The notes: generated by a model not told the origin, from the sequence alone. Counted from the stretch's first letter, positions 35,975-45,118 are shown. The stretch: 64,000 nucleotides of DNA from Flavobacterium sp. 1 (GCF_002797935.1 NZ_PGER01000001.1:2480001-2544000), one strand, 5' to 3'. Program-made: numbers and translations.

Positions 35975-37636
35975 CTAAAAATCAATTGGAACATTATAAA
36001 AAATATCTAATTTTTCTACAAACTTTTTTTCTGCATCAACAATTACTTCCCTTCTTAGTCTGAGAATTAAATCATCTGAATTCAAATCATTATTATATTC
36101 ATCAACCATTTTAGAAGTAATAAATAAGTTTTCATATTCTTTATTTAATAAAGATGAATAATTTTTCGGCCTTTTAAGTCTAGTCAATAATATAAACTGT
36201 CGTTTTCCATTTTCGATCTCTAAATTTTCGACCACTGGAATAAAATTCTCTGAAGGATTATCTTTTTGAGGCTTAGAAAATAAAGATCCACTTTCAAAAT
36301 TCCCTACATTTTCAGCATTAATCTTCTGTAATGAAATTTCTTTTATTCCTTGTGAATAGTTAATCATAAATAAAGCTAACGATTTGGCCCTAACACTTCC
36401 CATACCAATTTTGTTTGGAAAATCTAATGTCATAAAAAAATTATTCTCATTATCATAAAAAACTGGATTAACATTTTCATCAATAATGAATTGATTAAAT
36501 TTTTCAAATGCTTTTCTTTGATTACTTAATGAATATATTGTAAAATAATTTGAATATGATGTAATCCAGAACCATTTTTTTAATGAAATAATTTGATTAT
36601 AAGATAATTCTTTATGATGCATTGAATTAAAAAAAACAGTCAAAAAAATTAACTGAGAATTATAAGGTATTAACTTACTATTTAAAACCAATAAATTCTC
36701 ATATAAAAATTCAACAGCTTTTTTAACGCTCTTTAAAGTTTTCACTGTAACATCTTCAAAATCATCTCTTACAACTAACTCCTCTATTTTATAATCAAAA
36801 TAAATTTTACCAAATGAACTTTGAATACATTGAAAAATAATATCTCTTTTAATATTTTCATAATTATATAATTTTAATTCATCAAGTAAATTATCAATCT
36901 CAGTTCCTAATCTGAAATTTCCTTTATTTGTTAATGCAGACACAATCCAATCTTTCGCTATAGGCAATCCCTTCTCATTAACTCTTTTAAAAATCTCTAC
37001 TGCTTCATCTATTGAAGCATATTCGATATCAACAGAAGCTATTTGATAATTATTGAATATTTGTCCAATTTCATCAGCTCTATCATAATATTGTTCAATT
37101 TTATTTTCATCATCTATTTTTTCAAATTCTTTTCTTGCATATTGTCTAAAATCAATGGAGTTCATAAAAATATATACTGGAACTTGAAATGGCAAATTTC
37201 TAGATTTCTGTCTCAAGTAAATAAATTTTTGTTCTTCTAAATCATAATACAAATTAAATTTTCCTTCCCAAATTGAATTAATCAAATTAAGATTAGTCTT
37301 CTTTGGATTTATTAAACAACCAAATAACGAGGTTAGCCTTTGAAGACCGTCCAATATAAAAACTGGATCTTTTTTTTCTTTTAAAATATACTTGTATGGT
37401 CCAATTTTAGGATCATTATCATCAATAAAACTTTTTGCATTTTCTAACGGTTTCCAAAACAAAATAGACCCAATAGGGTAATTACTTTTTATACTATCAA
37501 AAAGTTGTTTAATATCATCTTGAGACCACAAAAAATCTCTCTGAAAAGATGGAATTTGAAATACTCCCTGCTCAAATTCTTCCAAATAGTTTTTTAATGA
37601 TCTTACTCTAGTATCAATTTTTAATTTTGAGCTCAT
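35975..37636 (-). CDS. DUF262 domain protein (GmrSD-N-like) of a putative defence cassette
   Basis: The 553-residue protein starts with a DUF262 (ParB/Srx-like NTPase) domain: IPSFQRDFLWSQDDIKQLFDSI (28-49, the first Gln-Arg pair), GSILFWKP, and DGLQRLTSLFG (96-106). The usual motif is DGQQR, so the first Gln is Leu here. The C-terminal half is helical. A C-terminal segment (IENGKRQFILLTRL, then ENLFITSKMVDEY) resembles the tail that follows DUF262 in restriction-like proteins, but no HNH His is seen, so nuclease activity may lie elsewhere in the system. The start overlaps the upstream gene's stop (ATGA). Very AT-rich compared with parC. Third gene of the cassette. Confidence 0.8.
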   Translation of the reverse strand: MSSKLKIDTRVRSLKNYLEEFEQGVFQIPSFQRDFLWSQDDIKQLFDSIKSNYPIGSILFWKPLENAKSFIDDNDPKIGPYKYILKEKKDPVFILDGLQRLTSLFGCLINPKKTNLNLINSIWEGKFNLYYDLEEQKFIYLRQKSRNLPFQVPVYIFMNSIDFRQYARKEFEKIDDENKIEQYYDRADEIGQIFNNYQIASVDIEYASIDEAVEIFKRVNEKGLPIAKDWIVSALTNKGNFRLGTEIDNLLDELKLYNYENIKRDIIFQCIQSSFGKIYFDYKIEELVVRDDFEDVTVKTLKSVKKAVEFLYENLLVLNSKLIPYNSQLIFLTVFFNSMHHKELSYNQIISLKKWFWITSYSNYFTIYSLSNQRKAFEKFNQFIIDENVNPVFYDNENNFFMTLDFPNKIGMGSVRAKSLALFMINYSQGIKEISLQKINAENVGNFESGSLFSKPQKDNPSENFIPVVENLEIENGKRQFILLTRLKRPKNYSSLLNKEYENLFITSKMVDEYNNDLNSDDLILRLRREVIVDAEKKFVEKLDIFYNVPIDF

Positions 37637-38652
37637 AATAATTTACTTATCTTTTTAAGAATTTCTTCCAACTCTTCTGAATTAGCTCTTTTTTTTAAGC
37701 TTACTCGATTTACTTTGTCTGAATTAAAATATTTTGGAAAATTCGATTTAAAAGATATTTTTTTATTTAATTTATCCTTTAGTATTAATTTGTCTTTTCT
37801 TAAAAAGTTTAAGGCAGGATTTTCCAAATTTTCATACAATAATTTTAATTCTTCTGGCTCGAACTGCGCAATATTTTTATCAGGCAAACCATTTTCTACA
37901 TCAATATAATCTTTTTGAGTCGCATTAAGACTCAAATAACTTTTTATATATGAATCATTATCTTTTATATCTTCAAATACTTCATCAGGCATATAATTTT
38001 CCATCTCTCTCTTTTTCATTACATGATAAGAATCGACTAAAGCTTCTTTAATATCATTTAGCAATTTCATCTTATCTATTGCAACTTCTTCATTTGAAGG
38101 ATATTTTTTATCACTATCTATAATTACAAAAGATCGCAAATAATTACAATTGTGTTTTGGAAAAGAAGCATTATTAAGTCTTTTTTGCATTTCATTAAGT
38201 ACATTTGAAATGTTATTTCCATTTCCATTGATTGGCACCAACCAACCTTTTTCAATATGCATTTTTATTTTTTTACTTTCTTCTTTAAAATTTTTGATTA
38301 AAGAGTCAAAGAAAAAGTTATCGTATTCAATATTTTCTAATATTAAAGAAAAAGTTTTGCATAATATCTCATTTGCTTCAATTAGTGAGTAATGATTATT
38401 ATCATTTGACATTATTACTTGGATATCACTTTTTTTAATATACGCACTTGATATTAAGCTTTCATCAATATAAGTTTGCCCACTTTTTCGTAATCCTTTG
38501 TACCAATTAGAATCTTTAATCGTTTCATAAAGTCTATTATCTCCAATATACAAATTATGCCTCTCTTTGGAATTTATCCAAATTTTATCTAGACTATCGA
38601 TATCACTATCTGAAATATTAGATAATATATCTTCATTAAAAGAATATATCAT
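37633..38652 (-). CDS. Putative Toprim/OLD-like nuclease subunit, unknown family
   Basis: I do not recognise the 339-residue protein outright. It shows three acidic blocks in the order expected of Toprim-fold nucleases of the OLD/DUF4435 kind. These are Glu92 in YSLIEANEIL, Asp169/Asp171 in SFVIIDSDKKYP after a hydrophobic strand, and KKREMENYMPDE (213-224), matching the lysine/glutamate-ENY block of such proteins. The C-terminus is Lys-rich. It sits 5 bases after an ABC-type ATPase gene, as Toprim partners do in ATPase/Toprim systems such as PARIS (AriA-AriB). Nuclease function is inference. Codon use is strongly AT-biased. Confidence 0.6.
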   Translation of the reverse strand: MIYSFNEDILSNISDSDIDSLDKIWINSKERHNLYIGDNRLYETIKDSNWYKGLRKSGQTYIDESLISSAYIKKSDIQVIMSNDNNHYSLIEANEILCKTFSLILENIEYDNFFFDSLIKNFKEESKKIKMHIEKGWLVPINGNGNNISNVLNEMQKRLNNASFPKHNCNYLRSFVIIDSDKKYPSNEEVAIDKMKLLNDIKEALVDSYHVMKKREMENYMPDEVFEDIKDNDSYIKSYLSLNATQKDYIDVENGLPDKNIAQFEPEELKLLYENLENPALNFLRKDKLILKDKLNKKISFKSNFPKYFNSDKVNRVSLKKRANSEELEEILKKISKLL

Positions 38653-38657
38653 TATGA

Positions 38658-39881
38658 TTAACTATTTTGAGCTTGTCTAATACCTATTACCTCTTTTAAA
38701 CTTTCATTAAAAACATCTTCTGGCCACCATTCAACTTCACCTTCATCATCAATTTTAATATTTTTTAAAATACTTTCATTATTTTCTTCATCAAAATCTA
38801 TATAGTAAAGATTAATATCATCTTTTGTTAGTGAATGATTACTATCTACAATTAGTCTTCTTAAACGTAGAATAAAACTTTCAGAATGAGTTTCTATTAA
38901 ATATTTTTTGTTTCTATCTTCTTTGATTGAGTCCGCAAATAATTGTGCTAATTGTGCATGAGCATAAGGATGTAAATGACTTTCAGGCTCCTCAATGATA
39001 ATTAAAGTTTCTTCATTGCAAGGCTTATTTGCTCTAATAATTAATGGTAAAGATTGACCTATTCCCATACCTGTTTCGGTAATATTTACATATAATTTTT
39101 CTCTCCTTAATTCAATATGGTATGGTTCGCTATCAACATCAATATATAATTCCCATCCTTCAAATTTTTCTTTAATCCATTCAGAAATTTTTGCAAAATA
39201 TTTTTTATCAGTTGTAAGATAATCTCTAATTAAAAAATCATATAAATATTTTCCATCAGGATGAGATTTGACGTTGATTGGATTTAACCTATAATCTTGT
39301 TTTGATTTTTCTCTTATAGAACCTATAAAATCAGTCCTTAAAAAAAAGGGTGTCTTATAAATAGTTCCTGAAGTTTCTACTTTTTCATTATTAAAATAAT
39401 TTGCTAAATAAATCCCTAAAAATTCACATAAATATTCGGTATCATCTATCTCATTAAAATAAGTGGTCTTATTTATTCTTTGAAAGTCTAATAATTTAGT
39501 TTCAATTTTATCCTTAACCTCTTTTAATGACCATTCTTCTAAAATTGGCAAATCTGCATCAATATCAACAGATACACCAACATTTAAAACATTAACCTTA
39601 TCATTAATATAATCCTCCTGAAACAGTTCTAATTCAATAGCTCTTCCAAACTTTCCATAAATTAAATCTTTATATTTGTCACCAGAAGAAACATCATCGT
39701 TTTTTAATTCAAAAACATTACTACTTTTAGCATTTAAGCTTCCTTCAATTAGCGTCATCAACTTTAAAACAGCACTTTTCCCAGTATTATTTTTTCCAAT
39801 TAAAATTGTAATTGGCTTTAGTTCTATAGTTTGCTTTTCTTTAAAAAGCTTATAATTTTTAAACGATATTTTGTTTATCAT
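38658..39881 (-). CDS. AAA/ABC-type ATPase with DUF3696-like C-terminus (putative defence cassette)
   Basis: The 407-residue SMC/OLD-like ATPase has Walker A GKNNTGKSA (29-37), a degenerate signature region GMGIGQSLPLI, and Walker B with catalytic Glu in TLIIIEEPESHLHP, followed by the H-loop LIETHSESFILRLRRL. The end (ILKNIKIDDEGEVEWWPEDV) matches the DUF3696 pattern of these ATPases. It lacks a fused Toprim domain, and the next gene may supply it. First gene of a three-gene minus-strand cassette between parE and parC, with its own TAAATTTG promoter element 27 bases upstream. ATPase identity is firm; the defence role is inference. Confidence 0.85.
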   Translation of the reverse strand: MINKISFKNYKLFKEKQTIELKPITILIGKNNTGKSAVLKLMTLIEGSLNAKSSNVFELKNDDVSSGDKYKDLIYGKFGRAIELELFQEDYINDKVNVLNVGVSVDIDADLPILEEWSLKEVKDKIETKLLDFQRINKTTYFNEIDDTEYLCEFLGIYLANYFNNEKVETSGTIYKTPFFLRTDFIGSIREKSKQDYRLNPINVKSHPDGKYLYDFLIRDYLTTDKKYFAKISEWIKEKFEGWELYIDVDSEPYHIELRREKLYVNITETGMGIGQSLPLIIRANKPCNEETLIIIEEPESHLHPYAHAQLAQLFADSIKEDRNKKYLIETHSESFILRLRRLIVDSNHSLTKDDINLYYIDFDEENNESILKNIKIDDEGEVEWWPEDVFNESLKEVIGIRQAQNS

Positions 39882-39907
39882 TTTATTTTTATTGAATTAA
39901 TCAATCA

Positions 39908-39915
39908 CAAATTTA
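39908..39915 (-). promoter_or_regulatory. Promoter -7 element of the ATPase-Toprim-DUF262 cassette
   Basis: On the minus strand the sequence TAAATTTG fits TAnnTTTG and lies 26 bases before the ATPase ATG. No clear -33 TTG occurs at the usual distance, where the T-run of the neighbouring hairpin falls. It shows the cassette can be expressed apart from parE. Confidence 0.5.
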
Positions 39916-39937
39916 ACTTATTTTAAATGCTATCTAA

Positions 39938-40000
39938 AAAATCGTCATCAATGATGACGATTTTGACTTTTCAGAATTACGAGACACTGTCTCGTAATTC
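39938..40000. terminator. Tandem 27-base palindromes between parE and the cassette
   Basis: Two perfect inverted repeats, each 13 bp + 1 base + 13 bp, are separated by nine bases. The first has arms AAAATCGTCATCA and TGATGACGATTTT (39938-39964). The second has arms GAATTACGAGACA and TGTCTCGTAATTC (39974-40000). In the direction of parE transcription the last hairpin is followed by TTTTTT, so it can act as a parE terminator. The doubling and identical geometry may instead mark an operator or cassette boundary. Confidence 0.65.
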
Positions 40001-40086
40001 ATAATACAAGAAATTAACAATAATGTCTCAAATTTTGAAAGTTGAATATCGCAGACAATGTCAACGAAATTCAATATACTCTTAAA

Positions 40087-41958
40087 TTATTTCACCTCTT
40101 CCAAAACATCCAACTCCACCTTCAAATTCTTAATGATAAACTCTTGTCGATCCGGAGTATTTTTACCCATATAGAAAGACAATAACTGTTCTATAGAAGT
40201 ATTTTTGTCCATCATAATAGGATCAAGACGAATCGTTTCTCCGATGAAATTCTTGAACTCATCCGGTGAAATCTCTCCCAATCCCTTAAATCGGGTGATC
40301 TCTGGTTTTGGTTTTAACTTTTCAATAGCATCTTTACGTTCTTCTTCCGAATAGCAATAAATCGTTTCTTTTTTATTTCGAACCCTGAAAAGCGGTGTCT
40401 GCAAAATATACAAATGCCCTTCCTTGATTAATTCTGGAAAAAACTGAAGGAAAAAAGTAATCAACAGCAAACGGATGTGCATTCCATCGACATCGGCATC
40501 GGTTGCGATTACAATGTTGTTGTAACGCAATTTTTCCAATCCGTCTTCGATATCCAAAGCGGCTTGCAATAAATTGAATTCTTCATTTTCATACACAATT
40601 TTCTTGCTCATTCCGTATGAATTCAAAGGCTTACCGCGCAAACTGAAAACGGCTTGTGTATTTACATCACGCGATTTTGTAATCGACCCGGAAGCCGAAT
40701 CTCCCTCAGTAATAAAAAGCGTGCTTTCTAAACTTCTTGGATTTTTGGTGTCTGGAAGATGCGCACGGCAATCTCTTAGTTTTTTATTATGCAGATTGGC
40801 TTTCTTGGCGCGGTCCGTAGCCAGTTTTCTAATTCCTGATAATTCTTTTCTTTCACGTTCTGCTTGAAGAATTTTACGAAGTAAAGCTTCAGCTGTCGGC
40901 GGATTTTTATGAAGGTAATTATCTAATTTGGTTTTAATAAAATCATTTATAAAAGTACGTACAGAAACTGGCGGTGTTCCGTCATCCGAACCCATATCCA
41001 TAGAACCTAATTTGGTTTTCGTCTGCGATTCAAAAACAGGTTCCATTACTTTGATGCTAATGGCACTCACTATCGATTTACGAACATCAGATGCTTCGAA
41101 ACTTTTGTTATAAAATTCACGAATGGTCTTTACGATTGCCTCTCTGTAAGCCGCTAAATGCGTTCCTCCCTGCGTGGTATTCTGACCGTTAACAAACGAG
41201 TGATATTCCTCGCTATACTGAGTTTTACTGTGTGTTAAAGCAATTTCAATATCATGATCTTTCAAATGAATAATCGGATATTCTAAATCTTCTTCGCTGA
41301 TTGTTTCTTCTAATAAATCCCTAAGACCGTTCTCCGAAATGTATTTTTCACCGTTGAATATAATCGTCAGACCATTGTTCAGATAACAATAATTTTTGAC
41401 CATTTTGATAACATATTCCAAACGGAATTTGTAGTTTTTAAAAATGGTTTCGTCAGGCGTAAAAGTAACTTTAGTACCTTTTCGTTTGGTTGTATCAATT
41501 ATATCCTCTTCCAAAACTAAATTTCCTCCTGAGAATTCTGCCGCTTTTTGCTTCTCTTCACGAACAGATTCTACACGAAAAGCACTTGAAAGTGCATTTA
41601 CTGCTTTTGTACCCACACCGTTCAAACCAACAGATTTCTGGAAAGCTTTGGAATCGTACTTTCCTCCCGTGTTCATTTTCGAAACCACATCAACCACTTT
41701 CCCTAAAGGAATCCCTCTCCCATAATCACGAACCGAAACCGTTTTATCTTTTATGGTCACTTCAATAGTTTTCCCAGAGCCCATCACGAACTCATCGATA
41801 CAGTTGTCTAGAACCTCTTTTAATAAAATATAAATACCATCATCCGGCGAAGAACCATCACCAAGTTTTCCAATGTACATCCCAGGACGCATACGGATAT
41901 GTTCTTTCCAGTCGAGAGAACGGATATTATCTTCGGTGTATTGATTTTGATCTGACAT
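40087..41958 (-). CDS. parE: DNA topoisomerase IV subunit B (ParE)
   Basis: The 623-residue ATPase subunit has a GHKL ATPase ([40 protein letters not shown] loop) and a transducer. The Toprim domain has [17 protein letters not shown] and the metal motif [16 protein letters not shown]. The C-terminus ends with the interaction region for ParC. Topoisomerase IV unlinks replicated chromosomes. In many Flavobacteria parC follows closely; here 4.2 kb of foreign-looking sequence intervene on the same strand. Confidence 0.94.
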   Translation of the reverse strand: MSDQNQYTEDNIRSLDWKEHIRMRPGMYIGKLGDGSSPDDGIYILLKEVLDNCIDEFVMGSGKTIEVTIKDKTVSVRDYGRGIPLGKVVDVVSKMNTGGKYDSKAFQKSVGLNGVGTKAVNALSSAFRVESVREEKQKAAEFSGGNLVLEEDIIDTTKRKGTKVTFTPDETIFKNYKFRLEYVIKMVKNYCYLNNGLTIIFNGEKYISENGLRDLLEETISEEDLEYPIIHLKDHDIEIALTHSKTQYSEEYHSFVNGQNTTQGGTHLAAYREAIVKTIREFYNKSFEASDVRKSIVSAISIKVMEPVFESQTKTKLGSMDMGSDDGTPPVSVRTFINDFIKTKLDNYLHKNPPTAEALLRKILQAERERKELSGIRKLATDRAKKANLHNKKLRDCRAHLPDTKNPRSLESTLFITEGDSASGSITKSRDVNTQAVFSLRGKPLNSYGMSKKIVYENEEFNLLQAALDIEDGLEKLRYNNIVIATDADVDGMHIRLLLITFFLQFFPELIKEGHLYILQTPLFRVRNKKETIYCYSEEERKDAIEKLKPKPEITRFKGLGEISPDEFKNFIGETIRLDPIMMDKNTSIEQLLSFYMGKNTPDRQEFIIKNLKVELDVLEEVK

Positions 41959-42137
41959 TTTGAATTTTGTGGATTTTAGGCTAAAGTAGTGTAATTTGAT
42001 AAAATTAAAAAATGTGCAATATCAAACTTATCAAGAATGATATTGACAGCTTATTACAATAACAAAAATTGATTAATTAGGGGATTATTAAAAAACTTAG
42101 AAAAGGAAAAGCTTTAATTCTGTAATCAAATTAAATA

Positions 42138-43109
42138 CTATCTTTTTAGTACAACCTTAAAAGCTGCAATTACAGAACCAGAGACATATATTTTTATAAA
42201 TCTTCCGTCTCTTTTTGTATAATCGACCTCAAATTGTTCTAAATCATCATCTATTTTATTAGGATTAACACTTATTGTATCCTCTTTTGCTGCATATCCA
42301 ATTTCTTGATTTTTTGAACGGTTTTTAATTTTAAAATTAATTTTTTGATTTCCTCTAACTTCTATTATTCCGTTTATTGGTTCAACAATTTCAACCTCTT
42401 TATTGAAATATTCATCAAAAAAAAGAGGGCCTTTCAAAAAAAAGCCTTCATCAAGACTTTTATTATCCCACACCTTTGAAACAGGCATATGCTTCGCAAA
42501 GAAAATTTTTGGATTTGAATCAAAATAAATTGGATTAAATTTTTTAACCCACAAATCATTTTCATTAATAATTGCGCCTGCTCCCCAAGTAACATCAACC
42601 AATCGCCAAGTTCCATCTATCATTACTGCATTCCAAGCATGATTGATTGCAGTTTTTTTTCTACCAACATCATCAAATTTAGTTTTCGAACCTCCTTCGA
42701 TAATTTGCCCCTGCAGTCCAACCAATGTTGCTAAATGATAATACAATAAAGAATATCCGCTGCAGACAGCTTTTTGTTTTCTAAAAACAGTATTGATTTC
42801 CTTATTTCTAATTTCATGCCATTTAAAATCCCTCTCAAATTCATTATCATAAGAAATTGATTTTGCCGGTTTTGGATTCAAATAAGCGTCAATATCATAA
42901 TTTATATGTAAAGCCATCCATGTAAAAACAGCTCTTGCTTTGTCACCTTCAGAGGTGAAATCTTGTTTGATTTTATTTGCTAATTCCAAAGGACTATTGA
43001 ATGATGCTGGGTAATGCTCCACAACCTTATCAACCCGCTGATAGTCTTGAGAATATATTAAATTAAAAAAAAGAGAAACAAACAACAGTTGAAATATATT
43101 TCTTTTCAT
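42138..43109 (-). CDS. Secreted transglutaminase-like domain protein
   Basis: The 323-residue protein has a signal peptide (NIFQLLFVSLFFNLIYS) and a transglutaminase-like core. The catalytic triad is visible as Cys in KQKAVCSGYSLLYYHLA, His in AINHAWNAVMIDG and Asp in WRLVDVTWGAG. A beta-rich C-terminal domain follows (about 235-323). Relatives (Cyk3-like transglutaminases) are common in Bacteroidota, and their cleavage or cross-linking targets are not known. It abuts the flavin reductase gene, whose stop is directly before this start, so the two are co-transcribed. Confidence 0.85.
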   Translation of the reverse strand: MKRNIFQLLFVSLFFNLIYSQDYQRVDKVVEHYPASFNSPLELANKIKQDFTSEGDKARAVFTWMALHINYDIDAYLNPKPAKSISYDNEFERDFKWHEIRNKEINTVFRKQKAVCSGYSLLYYHLATLVGLQGQIIEGGSKTKFDDVGRKKTAINHAWNAVMIDGTWRLVDVTWGAGAIINENDLWVKKFNPIYFDSNPKIFFAKHMPVSKVWDNKSLDEGFFLKGPLFFDEYFNKEVEIVEPINGIIEVRGNQKINFKIKNRSKNQEIGYAAKEDTISVNPNKIDDDLEQFEVDYTKRDGRFIKIYVSGSVIAAFKVVLKR

Positions 43110-43631
43110 CTAAAAATTGGTTACAATTTCCTTAAGCTGATTGTCTAATTCGGCATTCGAAATAACATTTGCATCAACATTAAAATTATCATTAAAACTT
43201 GGCAACGAGAAAACCGCTTTAATATCGGCAGTAAAACGCGGAAAATTGTTTTTAGCAATTTCCAATACGCTTGCTCCGCCTCTTGCTCCTGGCGAGGTAG
43301 CCATCAATAACATTGGTTTATCCTGAAATATTTTTCCGTTTATTCTGGAACACCAATCTACTGTGTTTTTGAAAGCTGCACTGTAATTTCCATTATTTTC
43401 GGCAAGAGAAACCACCAAAACATCAGCAGAAGCAATTTTTTCCAAAAACGCTTTCGCTAAAGAATGCTGCCCAATCACAGCTTCTTTATCAACACTGAAT
43501 AACGGCATTTCATAATCGTTTAAATCCAAAACCTCCACTTCGGCATTTTCGAATAAACTCGAGGCATAAGCAGCTAATTTTTTGTTGATGGATTTTTTAC
43601 TGGGACTTCCTGCAAAGGCAATGATTTTCAT
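43110..43631 (-). CDS. NADPH-dependent FMN reductase family protein
   Basis: The 173-residue flavodoxin-fold protein begins IIAFAGSPSKKSINKKLA, the phosphate-binding loop for FMN. It carries PLFSVD, VVSLAENNGNYSAAFKNTVDW and a glycine-rich segment SPGARGGASVLEIA typical of the ArsH/SsuE/YieF-like group. It would reduce quinones, flavins or chromate-like acceptors with NAD(P)H; the acceptor is not evident. A G/S-rich loop near residue 112 is normal for the family. Confidence 0.88.
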   Translation of the reverse strand: MKIIAFAGSPSKKSINKKLAAYASSLFENAEVEVLDLNDYEMPLFSVDKEAVIGQHSLAKAFLEKIASADVLVVSLAENNGNYSAAFKNTVDWCSRINGKIFQDKPMLLMATSPGARGGASVLEIAKNNFPRFTADIKAVFSLPSFNDNFNVDANVISNAELDNQLKEIVTNF

Positions 43632-43731
43632 AGTGGATTATTTTTTATTTAAAATAGTTGGTCAGATTTTTTATTTCTAAATGCGAATTTGGGTTAAAAG
43701 TAATTAAAATAGAAACATTAAAAAACTAAAA

Positions 43732-43761
43732 AAACCTACAAAATATTACTCTTGCAGGTTT
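43732..43761 (-). terminator. Terminator of ychF
   Basis: On the minus strand the arms AAACCTGCAA and TTGTAGGTTT pair with one G-T wobble and are followed by TTTTTT. It lies about 40 bases after the ychF stop. Confidence 0.7.
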
Positions 43762-43801
43762 CCTATCTATTTTCTTTGTTCTTTTCTCTATTTTCTAAAG
43801 A

Positions 43802-44896
43802 CTATACATTGAATCTAAAGTGCATTACGTCACCGTCTTTCACAATATATTCTTTTCCTTCAACTTTGAATTTCCCTGCTTCTTTAGCTTTTGCTTCTGA
43901 ACCATATTGAACATAATCTTCGTATGATATTACTTCGGCACGGATGAATCCTTTCTCGAAATCGGTATGGATAACTCCTGCAGCTTGTGGTGCAGTTGAT
44001 CCAATATTGATAGTCCATGCACGAACTTCTTTGACACCTGCAGTGAAATACGTTTGCTGTTTCAATAATTTGTAAGCGGCACGAATTAAAACTGATGCTC
44101 CAGGCTCGGTCAATCCCATATCCTCTAGGAAAACCTGGCGTTCTTCGTAGCTTTCTAATTCGGTGATATCAGCTTCTGCTCCTACCGAAAGGATAATTAC
44201 TTCGGCTTCTTCATCTTTAACTAATTCACGAACCTGATCTACATATTTATTCCCGTTTACAGCTGAATTTTCATCAACATTACAAACATACAATACCGGT
44301 TTTGCAGTAATCAATTGAAAACTTTCCATCAAAACTTCTTCGTCATTACTTTGAGGAATAATTGTTCTTGCCGATTTTGCCTGCAATAAATTTTCTCTGA
44401 TGCGGTCCAAAAGTGCTTTTTCGGTCTGCGCTTCTTTATTTCCAGTTTTTGCAGCACGGTTTACTTTTTCTAAACGTTTTTCTACCGTTTCTAAATCTTT
44501 TAACTGCAATTCAATATCGATAGTTTCTTTGTCACGGATTGGGTTTACATTTCCGTCAACATGAACAATATTGTCATTGTCAAAACAGCGCAATACATGA
44601 ATAATAGCATTACATTCTCTAATGTTTCCAAGAAATTGATTTCCTAAACCTTCACCTTTACTGGCTCCTTTTACTAAACCTGCAATATCAACGATATCTA
44701 CAGTAGCCATTTGAACGCGCTCTGGCTTTACTAGTTCTTCCAATTTATTGATTCTTGGATCTGGAACGTTTACAACTCCAATATTAGGTTCGATAGTACA
44801 AAACGGAAAATTAGCACTTTGCGCTTTTGCGTTCGATAAACAATTGAATAATGTTGATTTTCCAACATTTGGTAACCCTACAATTCCTGCTTTCAT
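43802..44896 (-). CDS. ychF: Redox-regulated ATPase YchF (OLA1 family)
   Basis: The conserved Obg-related P-loop protein (364 residues) binds ribosomes and hydrolyses ATP. I use the start at 44896 (MKAGIVGLPNVGKST), the universal N-terminus of YchF. A longer in-frame start at 45055 would add 53 residues that cross a promoter element. Motifs: G1 GLPNVGKST, G3 DIAGLVKGAS, the NxxE-type specificity segment CNVDEN, and a C-terminal TGS-like domain with HTDFEKGFIRAEV. Single gene with its own promoter and terminator. Confidence 0.95.
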   Translation of the reverse strand: MKAGIVGLPNVGKSTLFNCLSNAKAQSANFPFCTIEPNIGVVNVPDPRINKLEELVKPERVQMATVDIVDIAGLVKGASKGEGLGNQFLGNIRECNAIIHVLRCFDNDNIVHVDGNVNPIRDKETIDIELQLKDLETVEKRLEKVNRAAKTGNKEAQTEKALLDRIRENLLQAKSARTIIPQSNDEEVLMESFQLITAKPVLYVCNVDENSAVNGNKYVDQVRELVKDEEAEVIILSVGAEADITELESYEERQVFLEDMGLTEPGASVLIRAAYKLLKQQTYFTAGVKEVRAWTINIGSTAPQAAGVIHTDFEKGFIRAEVISYEDYVQYGSEAKAKEAGKFKVEGKEYIVKDGDVMHFRFNV

Positions 44897-44911
44897 GTTA
44901 TGTTTGTTTAC

Positions 44912-44969
44912 AAATAACAGAGAACTGTTATTTATTTTATGATATTCATTTTTAAAGTCTGCAAATATA
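44912..44969 (-). promoter_or_regulatory. ychF promoter and 5'-leader hairpin
   Basis: On the minus strand TATATTTG (44969-44962) fits the Bacteroidota -7 element 65 bases before the ychF ATG. A perfect 9-bp hairpin, aaataacag/ctgttattt (44912-44933 in plus coordinates), lies in the leader 15 bases before the start codon and could affect translation. The promoter position argues against the longer ychF start. Confidence 0.6.
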
Positions 44970-45118
44970 AGATTTAAAAAATGCTTGGTAAACAATTTTT
45001 TAAGATTAATATTTTTTATCCACTTTCGAGTATTTTTTTTAACTTTTATCATCATTTATGTTAAAAATGGCTATATTTAAACCATAAACAACCAATAATT
45101 AAAACAATCCAACCAATT

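Noticed and set aside
39882..40086. Transposon ends or target-site duplication flanking the defence-like cassette
   Set aside because: The two palindromes differ in sequence and no matching terminal repeat or direct repeat was found in the 77 bases on the parC side; no transposase or integrase gene is present.
33174..41958. The parE/parC genes as gyrase (gyrB/gyrA)
   Set aside because: ParE is 623 residues, too short for flavobacterial GyrB-type naming to be preferred, and the 907-residue A subunit with acidic N-terminal tail and nearby parE fits topoisomerase IV as found in Flavobacteria.
44897..45055. N-terminal extension of YchF by 53 residues
   Set aside because: The extension crosses a TAnnTTTG promoter element and is unlike any YchF N-terminus; MKAGIVGLPNVGKST is the family start.
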